Positions 35,111 through 48,400 of a DNA stretch of 64,000 nt are shown one piece after another. The DNA is taken from assembly GCA_003952965.2 (NCBI GenBank), contig CM025851.1, positions 17,245,167-17,309,166 of the forward strand, given 5' to 3'. Each line of letters starts with the position of its first letter. Positions within the stretch are counted from its first letter, which is position 1. The translations under genes and the position numbers were made by a program. Under the pieces are notes generated by a model. The model was not told the DNA's origin. It saw only the letters and a list, made by a program, of their open reading frames with translations, and did no database searches. This DNA is from Morella rubra. Its lineage: Eukaryota > Streptophyta > Magnoliopsida > Fagales > Myricaceae.

Positions 35111-35318
35111 GGTGTTTGTTTGTAAAATTTTGAGGTGGTTAAAATTTTGAGGTGTTGAAATTGGTGAAAAAAGTGAAGAGAGAGATGATTTAAATGAATT
35201 TTTTTTATATTTTTTTATATTAGGTTTGGTGAAAAAGTAAAAAGAGAAATAATATTATGTAGTTATTTTATTATGGCTAAAATTTTAAGAGTGTCTGAAA
35301 TTTTACAAACAAACACCC
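35111..35318. mobile_element. MITE, GGGTGTTTGTTT-ended family
   Basis: Ends GGTGTTTGTTTGTAAAATTT and, inverted, GGTGTTTGTTTGTAAAATTT are identical over 20 bp. The interior is A/T-rich. It begins within 3 bases of the proposed right end of the Harbinger block, so the two boundaries influence each other's interpretation. Confidence 0.75.
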
Positions 35319-35477
35319 TAATTTTTAGAGAGATAACTTGAGTTTACCGCAGATGACGTGGAAGGATCTTGGCCCTATATTTTGAAGCAACGATCAAGAT
35401 TAAAGGAATTGCTCCCTGTGCAATACCGTATGTATTGAAGAGTAGCTTGGTCCATCAGGAACAACTTAAATCTGACG

Positions 35478-35650
35478 TCATGTTCGACTTGAATTTCCTC
35501 TTAAGTGAATTAGTTTTTTTTTTCATCTGATGAATTCTACACTGTTGTCAAACTGAAAGATTGGTGTCTCAGATTCATTTTTTTTTATTCAAGAGAGGCA
35601 GCCATTTTGTTCTTAAAAGATAATCCAGACGAAAAATACAGTTTACTAAG
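35478..35650 (-). pseudogene. Fragment of the CCCH/RING gene exon 2
   Basis: Sequence here matches about 18478-18602, part of exon 2 of the CCCH/RING gene, in the same orientation. Shared words are CATGTTC.ACTTGAATTTCCT, CAAACTGAAAGATTGGTGTC and GATTCATTTTT. The copy has an extra A/T-rich stretch of about 40 bases and many small changes, so it is older than the PYL copy. It covers only the low-complexity linker before the CCCH finger and cannot function. How it moved is not shown; no terminal repeats were found around it. Confidence 0.75.
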
Positions 35651-35654
35651 GTGA

Positions 35655-38600
35655 TGTTTTGTTACACAACATTTTGAACTTTATAAGAAAATCTTATAAA
35701 AAGAAAACATTTTTACAACCAAACATCAAGAGCTTAAAATTTTCTCCCAAATTTTAACACATCTCCAATCTCAATGCTTTTTAGGATATCATATGTTAGG
35801 ATCAAGTACTACCATTGAGTTAACAGTTTAAGCTGATAGTTAAGGTGCAACTTTATTTTCTTATACATTTGGTAGTGCCCATATTAAGTTACATATAGAT
35901 GTAAGGAGTTGCACTAAGTGGGTGTTAGAGTTTGGGTTGTCAATTACCATCCTCCATCTCCCATAATATAGTGGTCGAGTCAAAGGGTGATTGCTGACCC
36001 CATAAAACCAACACATTACTTGAGCTAGACTCACAGGGAAACCATACTGCAAATGAAACTATAAGCTTGGCTCATCATAGCAGCCTGTCACAAGCTTTAC
36101 ACAAACAGCTAGCCCCACGATTTATGCTATATGAATAACCTTTAGAACCCTTCACCAGAAGAAAATGAATGCAGATCATTAGTCTCACATTTTCCGCTTC
36201 TAGTTCATAATAAACCATGAAACTCCACTCAAATTCAGTTAGTATTTCATTTAATGGACTTCGGCTACTTAAGTATCCAAACTTCCCTAGAGCATCTTCA
36301 CACTTCCTCCGATCAGTCACAAAAGTTGACAGAAACCTCAACAGAAGTTGCGTTCCTAATATCTTTTGGAAGAGCAATCAGAGGTCACAAGAGCATTCGA
36401 TAAGATCAATCCCTATATAGAAAAGGAAGACAAAGGCAAACAGATTTTCACATACTCATCTAAAAATTAAAAAAAATTATAACCTAAAATTAGGTCATTT
36501 TGGCCACCGGTGCTACTGTGTATTAATGCAAAATACTAGCAGCACTGGGTAACCGTTGGAAATCCTGATAGTTTTCGACACCACATTTAGGAAAAAAAAA
36601 AACCACGTCGTTTGGTAGAGTTAGGTTTAACACTGCTGCACGAGCAATCGGGAATTCAAAAATTCTCGTTTGCTCATGCCTCACTGTCTCTCCTCTCTCC
36701 CTACCCCCTGTGTCACACCCCCTCTCTCTCCGGCTCTCCTAGTACGCCATCGCCAAGCCCAATCGCCCACTATTGTTGCTGGTTTGTTATTATGTTTGAA
36801 TCATTGAATGTTTGATTATTTTGGTTAGTTTGAATGTTTGATTATGGTGAATATGTGATTAGTTTGGTTACTGAATATGTTTAATTATGTGGAACAAATA
36901 ATTAGTTTGGTTAGTGATTATGTTCAATATGTGCATTGAGTATTTGATCAATAAACCTGAAACCCTTGTTTGATGCCCTATCTCTCTTTCATGTTCTGCC
37001 TTCAGAGGAACAATTCCCTCAAAATACACTACAGCAAGGCATATTAAGGAAATGACAGGCTAAGAGGAGGCGACATCTCGGAGTAGATGTGTGAGATGCT
37101 GGGCCAGTGGAGCTCTTAGCCATGGCTGTGGTTTTATTGGAAGTAGGGACCTTTGGATATAAATTAGATTTAAAGTGGAATCTCTTTTACATGACGTTTA
37201 GCAAACTAAAATTGTAACCTTTAAAATTTTATTATCATTACAATTCTTTCTCTCTTTTCACTTTTTTCACAAACTTTTTTCACTTTTTCAAATTTTCACC
37301 AACTTTTTCATTCTCTCTCTTCACCTTTTTACCAACTCCTAAAATTTTGTTCTCAAATGTCATGTTAATTTAAACATGATAAAAATAATATTTAAATGAA
37401 ATATGTAAGTCTAAAATTAACTTCATGAATAATAAAAACAAAGACAATTTCTTTCAAAAGAAAAAGTTAATATATAATTTTTTTCCCACGAATAAATCTT
37501 ATATCGCACTTCACAAAATAAAGTTTATATATAAGCCCTATTTTCTAGAGCATAAATATAATTTGGGACCTTGCTTTGAGGTGGAGGCCTCTCCTTGAGT
37601 GGAAGTTAGGTCCTTAGGATTGTGCTGAGCAATTAAACGGTGGATTTTACCGTCACTGATACCAGGAACTGATAAACCGGCGATTCTTGGAGCCATAACC
37701 AATAACAACAGTTAACGACTATTATCAATTTATATATATATAAGGAAAAAACATATGTTTTTTTATAAAGGAAAAAAAAGTCATCCGAACAACATCGTTT
37801 TAAGGTTAGGATTATTCTTGCTTCTCTCTCAGTACCCCTGCACCCCCTTTGGCCCCCTCTCACCTCTCCCATCTCCCAGTCTCTCTACCCCCACTGGCCT
37901 GCCCACTCTCCCTCTCTCTACTCCCTCAAGTCTCCGACGTCCCCCCCTCTCTCTACTTTGGTCAAAACTGACCAATTACCTTGTATCGTTACGAACAAAC
38001 CGACACGGGCAAGAGTCGATTATTATGGCCAGTCGATGCTGGTGTCAAAATTTGGACACCGGCCTTACTAGTGCCGGTGCTGGTTTTGGCCAAATAAATA
38101 TCAGTTATTATTGTTCATCGAAATATAAATATTCTCATTAACTTTGAGATTTATATAATTCAAATATTTGAAATTTAACAATTAATTGCTTATTTCATTG
38201 ACAATATAGATAGGTTGTTTTATTTACTAAAAAAATGAAAAAGAAGCAGGAGAAAAAAGTTCAGAAATAAAACTTTCAATGGAAATATGAGAAGACTGGA
38301 TACTAGCTCTCTAATTAGCAGAATTTTCTTAATCAAATCAAAGCTCCACTCATCCAACTCAATCTTGTTCAATCTGGTTTTGCATAAATCCAATATTAAT
38401 GGTTGTTGACGTTTAGACCACAACCGAGAAATAGTGACACTTGCATCAACGAAGATGCTTTTTGACATCAAATCCTCCACATTGACGTTAGATTTTTAAA
38501 CTTCCACTCGTATATGGAATATGGTTGAGTTGACCTTGTTTTTCAACTTAAAACGCTCTATTGGTGACATTTGTTTGGAATTTATCGGCGATTAATCTCT

Positions 38601-41480
38601 AAAATTATAACTTCTTTTTAATTTGCCGCCTAATTAATATCTAACAGTTAAACATAAAGGAAAATTACCCAAATGCTTCATGTGATTTCACTTTATTATA
38701 AATTAGTCAATGACATGTCACAGTATTCCGTCAAGGATTAACAGGAGTGTGGACGGAAGGACCACCGTGCATTATATTGGTGAACACAAGGGACTAACTC
38801 GTTGACATTAGAACCATCAATTTATAACAAAGTGAAATTACATGGACCATTTGAGTAATTTCACCTAAAATAATGTAACGTGGCACAATCTCACTAGTTA
38901 TATCTTTAATTGGAGGCAAATTTTAAAGAAATAATAATTTTAGTGGTTAATTGTCATGAGTGATAGTTTAGGAGACAAAATGTAAATGAGGCGGTGGTTG
39001 AGAGTGATGAAGTGCAACTTTCCCTTGAATTTTCCTTAGCTACCACCACCATGACTTTACCAATTATGTAAAGCTATGCTTATTCTTCTTGTGTATAATC
39101 TCTAGTTAAGATATGATTTTTGAGATTATACACTAAAAAATCAACACCGATATTATTTCAAGCTTAAGCTTAGGAATTGGTTTCATATTTTAAAATTCTT
39201 AAGGTGTAATTTTTGGATTGTTTGAAGGTCCTATCGTTTTAAAATATTATATCTATTTTGCTCTTGCAAATTACCGCTCCTTTTTGCAAATATGTACTCC
39301 TAAACTATTATTATTGACTGCAAACTTATGGCATGTTTACAAACCTTCATTCCAAAATTTTCCTTTGGAAATATAATTAATTCAAAATTTTGATAAAGAA
39401 AAAAATAAAAAATTTCAAAATTATCTTTCGCTCTGTAAATCAACTCTTTCAATTATAATAAATATAAAAGTTTATTTAAATAATTTTTCTCTTTGCTTTT
39501 TTATTGACTTAAAACAAAATTCTAATTTTCACTACTTTCTTTTAAAATTCAATAAAACTCTAATCTATCTCAATTTTTTTAATATTTCCGAAATTTTCAA
39601 AAAATATTAATTTACAAAAATGGCCGGGATAAACTTATACTGCTTAGTAACATATATAACTTCTAGTTGAGATATGATTTTTGAGATTATGCACGTCACT
39701 TAGTTTAATTCGACTATCAGTTATTAGGGTTCTTTTACTTTCTAAATTGTAGTTTGTAGAATTTTGTCCTGATTGTATATTTTTGTTTGACTTCTAATTT
39801 TCATGTTTATTTAAATATATTGTTTCTTTTATATCTAAATATATTTTTACATATTGTTTAAATATTATTATTTTTTATACAAGGAGGACATATGTTTATA
39901 CATATATGTCAGCCTCAGTTCGTATTGGACGGAAAACTTAACGGGAGATCTCGAATTCCGTGTCAATACACAGGTCTTGAAAAAAAAAATTTAAATACAC
40001 GGGTCATGAAATCAAAATAAGTAAAAGCACAAGTATGTTTTTAATAAGATAAAACCAGTAGCTTAGATGCCGCATTCTAAAATTAGTAATTGGTATATGG
40101 CAAAGAAAATGTCAGTTCAAATGGGTCCAGTTCAATTTTGTTTTGCTTTTCTTTTGAAAATATACAAACAAACTGTTTCAAACCATTTCAATTGATAAAA
40201 AGCTCATACCAACTGTTGTTTGCATGAAGATTTCTAGAAAATTTTGGTGGTGCAGTGAAAATTGAGGTATATTAGAGTTTTATTGAATTTTTTAAAAAAA
40301 TAGTGAAAATTCAAAATATGTTTGAGAGATAGTGGAAAATGAATTTTATGAGAGTTAATGAAAAAATAAAGAGAGAGATAATTTGAGTAATCTTTTTATA
40401 TTTAGTGTGATCTAAAGAGATGCTTTGGCTAGAGGAGTGAGATGATTTTGAAGTTTTTTTTTTTAATTTCAAAATTAAAATAGATAGAGAAGAAAAATTA
40501 TTGTGAGTGTGAAAATCGAAAAAAAAATGAAGAAAAACAAATTTAACCAAATTTTTTAGTTAGTTATGTTTGGAATTGAGAATTTTGGACCAAATAGCGA
40601 ATTACCCTTATCCGACCAAGTATTACTCCGTCGACATAGCCATCAAACTAATTTTTTACTTACCCATCACTTTTCGTTATTGAGATTGCGTTAAGTACCT
40701 TATTTTAGATAAGACAACTAGTAAGAATATACTAAGTCATTGTTCATGTACAAAATTCCTTGTTTTTGGGTTGACTGTCTTGTTCAACTAAAGAATAAAG
40801 AGTTCAGACTAATTTAAATATAGTGTTCTTTATTTTCATATTAACACGTCTCCAAACAAAACAAAATAAACCCTACACTTTATCCTTATAAAACTAGTAT
40901 AATTATTGACCATTTGAAGATACTCCAATCTATTTATTTATTTTTAACAAATCAAATTATAATCCAACGAGTATTATTTTAAAGTTGGATTTAAGATAGA
41001 GTCTACGTAATTGCATAAAAGATGAAATAAATATTAAATTAGAATTCTTTTCAATTTGTTTATCGAGCTGGACAATCTAATTTCAAAGAGAGAAATACAT
41101 AATATATATTAAATGTTCTAGAGTCTACATTTTCCGATAATTTTATGAAGAACATTGAATGTTATAGATATATTTCTTTATCCAAAGTCGATTATTTAAT
41201 TCGATCAAAGAGTATCTCTATTTACCAATATTTACTTTATTCCACCTATAAGAAAATTTCAATCGCTGAATATACGAATGAAATAGATATTTGCTTCATT
41301 TTAGAGGCTCCGTGGTGTGTAAATAGTGAGTGTAGGGATCCACGAAGCATTAGGAGAACTATTTTTATTTTTCTTGATATTAGATGTTCTGTTTTGATTT
41401 TCTTTGAATTCATCGGGCGCGGTCGATTGCCGAAGTAATAAAGCGGATATTGCCAGAGAGCATCAACCAAAAACCAGCTG
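35655..41480. other. A/T-rich intergenic DNA with repeat remnants, no gene supported
   Basis: Contains CT-rich runs (about 36660-36740 and 37810-37960), a copy of the A/T-rich MITE-like sequence shared with 20255-20425 (about 37213-37365), a fold-back element at 38659-38865, and MITE-like inverted words near 39330-39620 and 40200-40560. An open frame at 41145-41438 has no recognisable domain. No splice-linked coding exons were found. Confidence 0.5.
38659..38865. mobile_element. Fold-back element (Mutator-like)
   Basis: The left arm GGAAAATTACCCAAATGC and the right arm read inverted, GGTGAAATTACTCAAATGG, continue as TTTCACTTTATTATAAATT and TTTCACTTTGTTATAAATT. The arms are about 55 bp around a 95-bp centre. 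No clear 9-bp flanking duplication. Confidence 0.65.
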
Positions 41481-41486
41481 TTTGTC

Positions 41487-41585
41487 GGCCCGGCCCATTA
41501 GGTAAAACGGCAAAATCATTTTCTCATTTTAATTTCTAATTGTTATTTTTGCTCTTGCTCCATCTCTCTCTCTCTCTCTCTCTCG
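41487..41585 (+). promoter_or_regulatory. Likely promoter/leader of the nucleotidyltransferase gene
   Basis: GGCCCGGCCCATTAGG near 41487-41502 contains GGCCCA boxes typical of site II/TCP-type promoters of housekeeping genes. A (CT)n run at about 41562-41585 follows, common in plant 5' leaders. The coding start lies at 42477, so a long leader, possibly with an intron, is implied. Confidence 0.4.
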
Positions 41586-42476
41586 TTCGGTCTCTCTCTA
41601 TGAGATTCTAATCTATCATCCTCTCCTTTCGATAAATTTTCCATTTCAGAAAACTCCCCTTGAATGCACAGATTCCACCAACTTCATCTGCCTCTTTGTC
41701 CCTCTCTCCTTCGCCTCCTCAATTGTTTTCCTCGTTCTCAAACACTTGTCTATCCTCCTCTCTCTTCTTTCCCAGAAAACGCAATTTTTAATCCACGCCT
41801 CTCATCTTTTTCCCATTTCATAAAGCGCCCCAGCCTCCGTTCCCACATTTGCTAATTGGCCCCTCTTCTTCCTCCACGCCACTCCTCGTATAACTTCCAT
41901 ATTGAGTATTGATTCGCCGACACTCCACCATTATTGGGATTAATCAGCTTTTGTCTCCTGCTGGTTTCGATAATCTGATCCATATTCAATCGCCGACTTT
42001 TCTCCTCTCTAGGGTTCCACCATCGCTTTTTTAGGGTTCCGTCCCTGTTCACTTTGTAGATTTAGTTTTAATTTATCAAGAAAGTATTCATATACACTTT
42101 TCTTTTATTCGGATATATGTTTTTAATATATAAGGTGGGACTCTCTGATATCATTTAGGGTTCTATGTCCGTGATCCTTACCTAAACACCCAGAACTTTT
42201 GGTTGTATTTACAGTACTACCATTTTGTAAAAATCCTATCTGGGCCTGTTTGTTGAGCCCTGAAAGTTTCCTTTCTAAGCATAAACTGTCGACCATTTGG
42301 ATAAGCTGTAGAATTCTTGGGTTTATAGAACCCCAAACAATTCCTTTGTATATACTTCTGGAGCTAAATCTTTGGCTTTCGTTTTCTGTTTTCTGCTTTC
42401 TTTGTTGCCTTATCGTTTTGGGTGGGTGGAGATACAATACTTCTTGAGGGTTTTGCCGGAGAAAGCCTAGGCTTGC

Positions 42477-45400
42477 ATGGGCGAACATGAGGGGTGGGCA
42501 CAGTCACCAAGTGGGCTATTGCCAAATGGCATGTTGCCCAATGAAGCGGCCTCCGTGATGCGAGTGCTCGACTCTGACCGATGGTTGAAGGCTGAGGAGA
42601 GGACTGCAGAGCTTATTGCGTGCATTCAGCCCAACCCACCGTCAGAAGAGCGCCGAAGTGCGGTTGCGGATTATGTGCAAAGGCTCATAACAAAGTGCTT
42701 CCCATGCCAGGTGGGGCATTGATTGATACATATATACGTATATACTTGCTTGAATGCCTGAGTAGTTTCTGTTTATCTCTACATTATTGTTATGTATAAT
42801 TGCTTGAGTTGATGGTCATCTAGTTCTTTACTATAGACATTAGTTGTTGCGTAGATATGGGTGAGAACTGTGTAAATTATAATCCTGGTTCATTTGTTAT
42901 AGTAGAGAAGGTGATGTCTCACTGTTGATCGAATGGGAGAAGTGAATTGAATAATTTTAGTTTAGTGAGTAGTTGGAGATGGGTAAATTGCATTGTAAGA
43001 AACAATAGATTATTGTGTGTAGCTCTTGAAAAAATAGTAAAGCCTAGGTGATGTCTCACTGTTGATCGAATGGGAGAAGTGAATTGAATAATTATAGTTT
43101 AGTGAGTAGTTGGAGATGGGTAAATTGCATTGTAAGAAACAATAGATTATTGTGTGTAGCTCTTGAAAAAATAGTAAAGCCTAGGAACAAGTGATTGCCT
43201 GAAGCCACTAAAGGCACAGGGGAACAACCATCAACCTTTTGACCAGAAGTAGCCAGAACTAAGAAGGAGCTCACAAGTGAGATTGGGAGATAGATATGGA
43301 TTTCACCTAAGATTGAGTGCAGTTGCGGGACTGAATTTGTTGAAGCAATCGCAAATAGTGGGCAGTATGCATCTGATTTCAGTGCTTTCTTCTTCATGGA
43401 GCAAAATGAGCCTATGTTCATGGTTTGTTCAACATATTAGTGTATGTTCATTTCTTTTCGTAGAGTAAAAGTGCTTCATCCTCATGTCTTACATTGCTAT
43501 ATCTTTATTCCTGCCCCCTCCTCTCTCTCTCTCTCTCTCTCTCTCAGGCGTCTTGCATGTCCTTGCTATCAATGACTTAAAAGTGTAATTTCTGTCTGCA
43601 GGTGTTTACTTTTGGGTCTGTGCCCCTTAAGACTTATTTGCCTGATGGAGACATTGACTTAACATCCTTCAGTAAGAATCAAAGTTCGAAGGAAACATGG
43701 GCTCATCAAGTTCGTGATATGCTGGAGAATGAGGAGAAGAATGAGAATGCTGAATTCCGTGTAAAAGAGGTTCAGTACATTCAGGCCGAAGTATGTCTCC
43801 CTCTATATTTTAAAGTGTTTCAAACTATTGGAGCTTCTGACTCAGCTTCTCCCGCCCCCCCGAAAGAAAAAGAAAGACAAAAGTCTCTTTTTTTTCCTCT
43901 TTGACTAATTAATGTACTATTTTTTATGGTAGATGTTGGTGGGAATGCCTTTTTCTGTGAGACAGCAGAATCTTCTTTTCCCATCAGCTCATTTTCATAG
44001 TAAAAGGTGGAGTTGTAATCATAAAAGATAAGGGATTTATATATATATATATATATTCACAATTGTTGGTTGTCTTAGCTTATTAGTATGGCCAACTAAA
44101 TTCTCTTAATTCTGATGGTAAGAAAAACTTGTAAGCGTAGGTTCTCAGACAAACTTTAAATAGTCAAGAGGTACTCAGATGCTAGAAGAGAACTGTTTTA
44201 GTGGGAACAATGGAATATCTGATGCTATCTATTGGCATTAGCTTTTACCTTAGAAGCTGCAACTGTGCCACCCTTCCTTTGCCAATGTCGGTCTATAGGG
44301 AAGACTCCAGAGATTGTGTGTAAGGTCCTTGTATTGGCCTTTTTTCTTGAACCCGAAGAGGGGAGGAAAAGGGAATCAAAATATGTCATCAGTAACCTGA
44401 GAGCTTTCCAGACCTTCCCCACGGCCTTTTCGTTCTTCCTTCACCTCTCACTCTGTCTAATAAATAAATAAGCCACGCCCCGAGCCCACGGAGGAATAGA
44501 ACAAACTCCATATATCCCCTTTCTACTCAATCCAGAAATGAGATTGGATGTTACTCTGGATAGTCTTCATTTTTCTGAAATTGTTCCTCCCCCCTTAGTT
44601 GGCTTTACTTCTAGGATGCTTATCATCCTTGCTATAGATATAACTTGGGAATACATCTATACATTGGGGTTTAGGATTGGGGATTGTGTTGTTTCTTTTC
44701 CAACTTTACAGCCATTGCTGAGTTTTTTTTACTCAGGAGGTGCTGTTTTTTCCTGGAATTATTGTTGTTGTTGTTTTTCTGCTGCTGCGCTGCTGTTGCT
44801 TTCATTACTATGTCCGTTTAGCTTCAGAAAGAATATCATAAAGATATGATAAAGAATATCTTATATTCAGCTCTAGGGGGTTTTCCTGATAGTAGATTTG
44901 CATTTTATTATTTTTTCATGGTGTATTTTCAGGTGAAGATAATAAAGTGTCTTGTGGAAAATATTGTGGTAGACATATCATTCAACCAGCTTGGAGGGTT
45001 GTGCACTCTGTGTTTCCTTGAGGAGGTGAGATCTTCATTTTGGAAACCATACACTGGTTCTTTGTCCTCGAAAAAATATACCACAATGATGTTTGTGTCT
45101 ATTCTCTGAATTGAAGTTTTTGCTTCTTCAGGTTGATCATTTGATCAGTCAGAATCATTTGTTCAAGCGTAGCATTATATTGATAAAGGCCTGGTGTTAT
45201 TATGAGAGTCGAATCTTGGGTGCTCACCATGGGCTTATCTCAACTTATGCCTTGGAAACCTTGGTTCTATACATATTTCATGTATTCAATAACTCCTTTG
45301 CTGGACCACTTGAGGTGATTGCCATTGGCTCCTATACTTAATTTTCTTTATTTCTTTAGCCACACTTCTGACCTTTTGTTTTGGTGCATGTAGGTCCTGT

Positions 45401-48400
45401 ATCGTTTTCTAGAGTTCTTCAGTAAGTTTGATTGGGACAATTTTTGTGTTAGCCTATGGGGTCCCGTTCCTATTAGTTCGCTTCCAGATGTAACAGGTAC
45501 ATAATTTGCTTCAAGACTTCTCTATTTGTTGTAATGCGCCAAATCCTGATCCTATAGAGTTTCAGAGCCAGATTTTCTTCTTGTTTATCTAATTTATTCC
45601 AAATGTAAATATCCAAAAGTATTTTTTCCAACAAAATTAGATATTGAAGTTCCAATTTCCAAGGGTTTCAACTGGAGCAGTTATAAAACATTCTATATGG
45701 GTGTAATATTCCAAATACACTTTATTGAAGGTTCCCGAATGCCACTATGAATAGCAAACTAAGAGATTCATCCATTAAAAAATTTCACAACTTGACATTC
45801 CTAACAAACTTCACTAATATTCCAACAACTGTAACAATAACCAGCTAACTAAAATATTCATCTATTAAGAGACTTCACGACTTAGCACTCCTACAAACTC
45901 CACTTTGAAGCACCTCAACTTACTTGCTGTCCCCAGCTAATCCTACAAGAGTGGAAGTAAAACGATGAGCTGTGATATGTCAAGTAAGTGGCATAATCAA
46001 TGGGGTGGGCCATATGACAATTAATCTGAATATACAATTCCAAGAAAATAAATGGTGAGCTTTACACATCCCAAGACATTCTCTTTTGGTAAAAACTAGC
46101 ACATAATCTAGGCCACATTATTTGTCATGAAATTTATGGCCCACATTCACTAATTTGACACTAAATAACTCCTGTCATCCAGACATCATTTCAATGCTGG
46201 GAAGAATTACATTTACTCGCACAAACTACCGCCTTACTTAGGATGTGCCTACTAAGTTACCATTCTTGCAATTTACCCCTCAACTACTTTTTTGCAATTT
46301 ACTTCCGCAATTAAGATCTGAATGTTAAGAGGAATGATTAATACTAGATCTTAACCAAGGGGCAAATTGCAAGAAAGTGATAATTTAGGGGTAAGTTACA
46401 AAATGGTACTCTTTGGGGGAACATTTTAAAGGGATATTAGGCAGTGGAGGTAAAGGATTACTTAGTGTCAGAAGGAGCATTGATTGAAGATATCAACCAC
46501 ATTATAGTTTTAGGATCTCATGAATAATGCATAGATATTTCCTAAACACGTCTAATATGTTGAGTATCCAAAATTTCCTGAATTTCCCATCAGACATGAT
46601 TAGAATATCCCTACAATGTGTATGAGGCCAGAACATATTCATAACTTGGAGTTAAGATGCCCACAGATTTGAGGTTAATAAGAGGAAAAATTATGGAAAC
46701 TTCATTAAAGAACTGCTTAACTTGCACATTTTTTTTCCAATAAGTCACCTCCTGAAAGTGCCAGACAGCTCTTGGAACTTAAAGAAAAACTCAGCACAAA
46801 TCACCAAAATCTCTGTTAATTGTGTGTCTCCTTTTATGACTGGTGACACTTAAAAGAGGTTAGTTTTAGGCTTAATTATACAAACAATCCTTGTGGTATA
46901 ACGTTTTGACAAAAAAATCCTTGTGGTAAACGTTTGTACAAATTCGTCCCTGTGGTCAGTGTATAGTAACAAAATGGTCTCTCCGTTGCAGTTCCGTCAT
47001 CTCCTCAATGCCCAATGCTGAGCTGAATTAAATATCCAGCCAACAAGTCATATGTTACTAATTCAAAGTTCAGCATTGGACGTTAAGGGAGATGATGGAA
47101 CTAAAATGGAGGGACCATTTTGTTACTATACACTGACCACAGGGATGAATTTGTACAAATGTTTATCACAAGAATCTTTTTGTGAAAACGTTATACCACA
47201 GGGACTAAGTGAACTAACCTTCAATGCTAAAGGAATTTCCGTCCATTAAATCTGGACAGTCCTACGATGGTTAACAGTTATCATCGTTTTATCCGGTCAT
47301 TTGACTTAGCAACATGGGAACCTTTTAAGGATATCAAGGAGGGTTTCCTCATCAAGGGGAAATACATTCCTCAGTAATTCAGCCTTTTAACAAAAGGGCA
47401 TTAACACCTTCAACTTGCCTGATTTGTTACACACCTAATGCTTATCCAATATTCAAGTTCTCACTTGGGATGAAATCGGCCTCTATGGTCTTCAATTTCT
47501 AGAACGAACTCTCTGTTCAATGGATCAAATACTTGGAACTAATCGATTCACATAGTAAAACACAAAATCCAGCTTCAAGGAAAACCCTAATTACTCCACC
47601 ATTACAACCAGCGGTCAATTAGTTAAGTTCAACCAAGACAGAAATGATGCTTACCCTCTAGCAATCCTCATAATCTCCTTCATTGTTCTCTAACAGCTTT
47701 GTATGAATGGGGTTCCTTTTATTTGGGAATCACGATACCCTCAATTAACCATATTATTCCAAATTGAATCCCTGCCCATGCACACAGCCTTCCCTCTTCA
47801 ATTTTTACCCAATTCTGTACCAAACTCTTAATGAGTTCAATTTCCTTCAATCTGATGTCAAGCAGTTTCAGTTGAGGGTTTGTACGCCTGATTCCCCCTG
47901 TAGTTCATTATCGAACCGTCAAGATCAATCAATTATAAGTTTATACCAAAATCCCATAATTGTAACTTCTCTGATGCACATCAACATTCTAGAAATTGAA
48001 CTGAAGTTTAGACAACATGTAGTGTACATGATCCGCAAAGCATTCTAAACAAATTAATTTGGTGAAAAGTTCACCTTTTAATTCAGACCTGGGTTTTGGA
48101 TGACTGCATAGTTGTTAGGTTGTGAAATTTCCCTGTGCCTGGCATCTTTGCACTAAAAGGGAGGTGACGGAGACCCATGCAGTATCAGTGTAAAAGCAAT
48201 TGGTCGCTCAGAGCTTTGTCAGCAAAAGAGGACGAGAGAATGATTTCTTTGTGGGGCTTGATGTTGAGGTGAATGATTTACAGTAAAAGAGAAGCAAGGC
48301 AAGGCGGCAGGAGAGTGCAGTGGGGGTGAGGGAGAAACAAGAGAGAGGGGAAATATAATAAAGAACAAGTATTCCCCCCCCCCCCCCCCCCCAAAAAAAA

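Noticed and set aside
41145-41438. 97-residue open frame
   Set aside because: Ile/Ser/Tyr-rich translation without recognised family. I considered an organellar DNA insertion but could not match it to any gene.
43092-43421. 109-residue minus-strand frame in intron 1 of the nucleotidyltransferase
   Set aside because: Part lies in the tandem duplication. Slight resemblance to retroelement coding sequence was not convincing.
47052-47249. 65-residue frame in intron 5
   Set aside because: It is the arm of the fold-back element at 46869-47219.
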